Positions 63,846 through 64,000 of a stretch of DNA of 64,000 nt are shown piece by piece. Within the stretch, counting starts at the first letter, position 1. The number at the start of each line of letters is the position of its first letter. Source of the stretch: an uncultured Arenicella sp. GTDB taxonomy: Bacteria > Pseudomonadota > Gammaproteobacteria > Arenicellales > Arenicellaceae. The position numbers were made by a program, and so were the translations under genes. The DNA lies in the NCBI GenBank assembly GCA_937974565.1, contig CALJWL010000016.1, forward strand, positions 48,667 to 112,666, in the 5' to 3' direction. The notes beneath the pieces are model-generated. The model saw only the letters and a list, made by a program, of their open reading frames with translations, was not told the DNA's origin and did not search any database.

Positions 63846-64000
63846 TCAGAACCTCTCGCATTCGATGATACAGCCGGACATCCGTCGGAAACGCCACCGC
63901 CTTTTCCTGCACCGTGGTGTCTACATTCACGTGATCTAATTCACGTACACTCATCGCCTTAGTGTTCAGAGCCAATTCTGTGGTGTTACTGAACAAAGAC
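63820..64000 (-). pseudogene. IS5-like transposase fragment (runs out of the window)
   Basis: Minus frame: SVRELDHVNVDTTVQEKAVA, then FPTDVRLYHRMREVLIKSN before a stop. VDTTVQxKAxxFPTD is a hallmark of IS5-family DDE transposases (first catalytic Asp). The frame is open to the window edge on the 5' side but is cut by a stop after EVLIK where an intact element would continue, so it is truncated at its junction with the IS3 remnant. Confidence 0.8.

Overview
The window reads as chromosome from a marine-type gammaproteobacterium with moderate GC. Supporting genes are PpiC, AsnS, GlnE, FadB and FadA with close E. coli-like motifs, plus YaeQ, ElaA and an arginine succinyltransferase (ast) cluster. 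Genes are tightly packed in short operons. No rRNA, tRNA, CRISPR array or intact mobile element was seen. IS remnants lie at about 58.0 kb and at the right edge. The left edge cuts ispD and the right edge cuts an IS5-like fragment.

Layout. 0-7 kb: ispD (partial), a small lipoprotein, ispF, a conserved 473-aa protein of unknown function, a GST, a GNAT and glnE. 7-15 kb: a LysR gene divergent from an acyl-CoA dehydrogenase (ACAD), SDR, APH-like kinase, histidine phosphatase, SDR series, then a 599-aa ACAD. The set resembles 4-hydroxyacyl-CoA catabolism of the LvaA/ACAD10/11 type. 15-22 kb: YceI, an MMPL/RND protein with an acidic FDD repeat, an esterase, a GH9 glycosidase and PpiC. 22-27 kb, minus strand: a metzincin-like protease with Calx-beta repeats and a small secreted partner, ElaA and an M24 peptidase. 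27-33 kb: YaeQ, an RND efflux pair, an 86-bp tandem repeat and a nitroreductase.

33-42 kb: a class III aminotransferase divergent from an Lrp-type regulator, a 58-aa membrane protein, a decayed histidine kinase/receiver relic, then astA-astB-astE-argC-argB. This cluster has argC and argB where astC and astD would be expected. 42-47 kb: a two-subunit ACAD pair, a hydroxyacyl-CoA dehydrogenase, a GST-like protein and a VTT membrane protein. 47-58 kb: DegV, an SBF transporter, a class II aldolase, asnS, an Ada/AlkA fusion, ogt and fadBA.

58-64 kb looks accessory: a degenerate IS110 fragment, 17-bp tandem repeats, a Cdd1-like protein, a structured candidate RNA ending in an intrinsic terminator, a ketoacyl synthase III homologue preceded by a perfect 17-bp palindrome, a seven-helix membrane protein ending in a Fis-type HTH, a prolyl oligopeptidase and IS3/IS5 debris. 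The synthase plus membrane-regulator pair is my best candidate for an undescribed system, possibly signal synthase and receptor. The ast-argCB cluster is second: it could be an ATP-conserving arginine degradation route.
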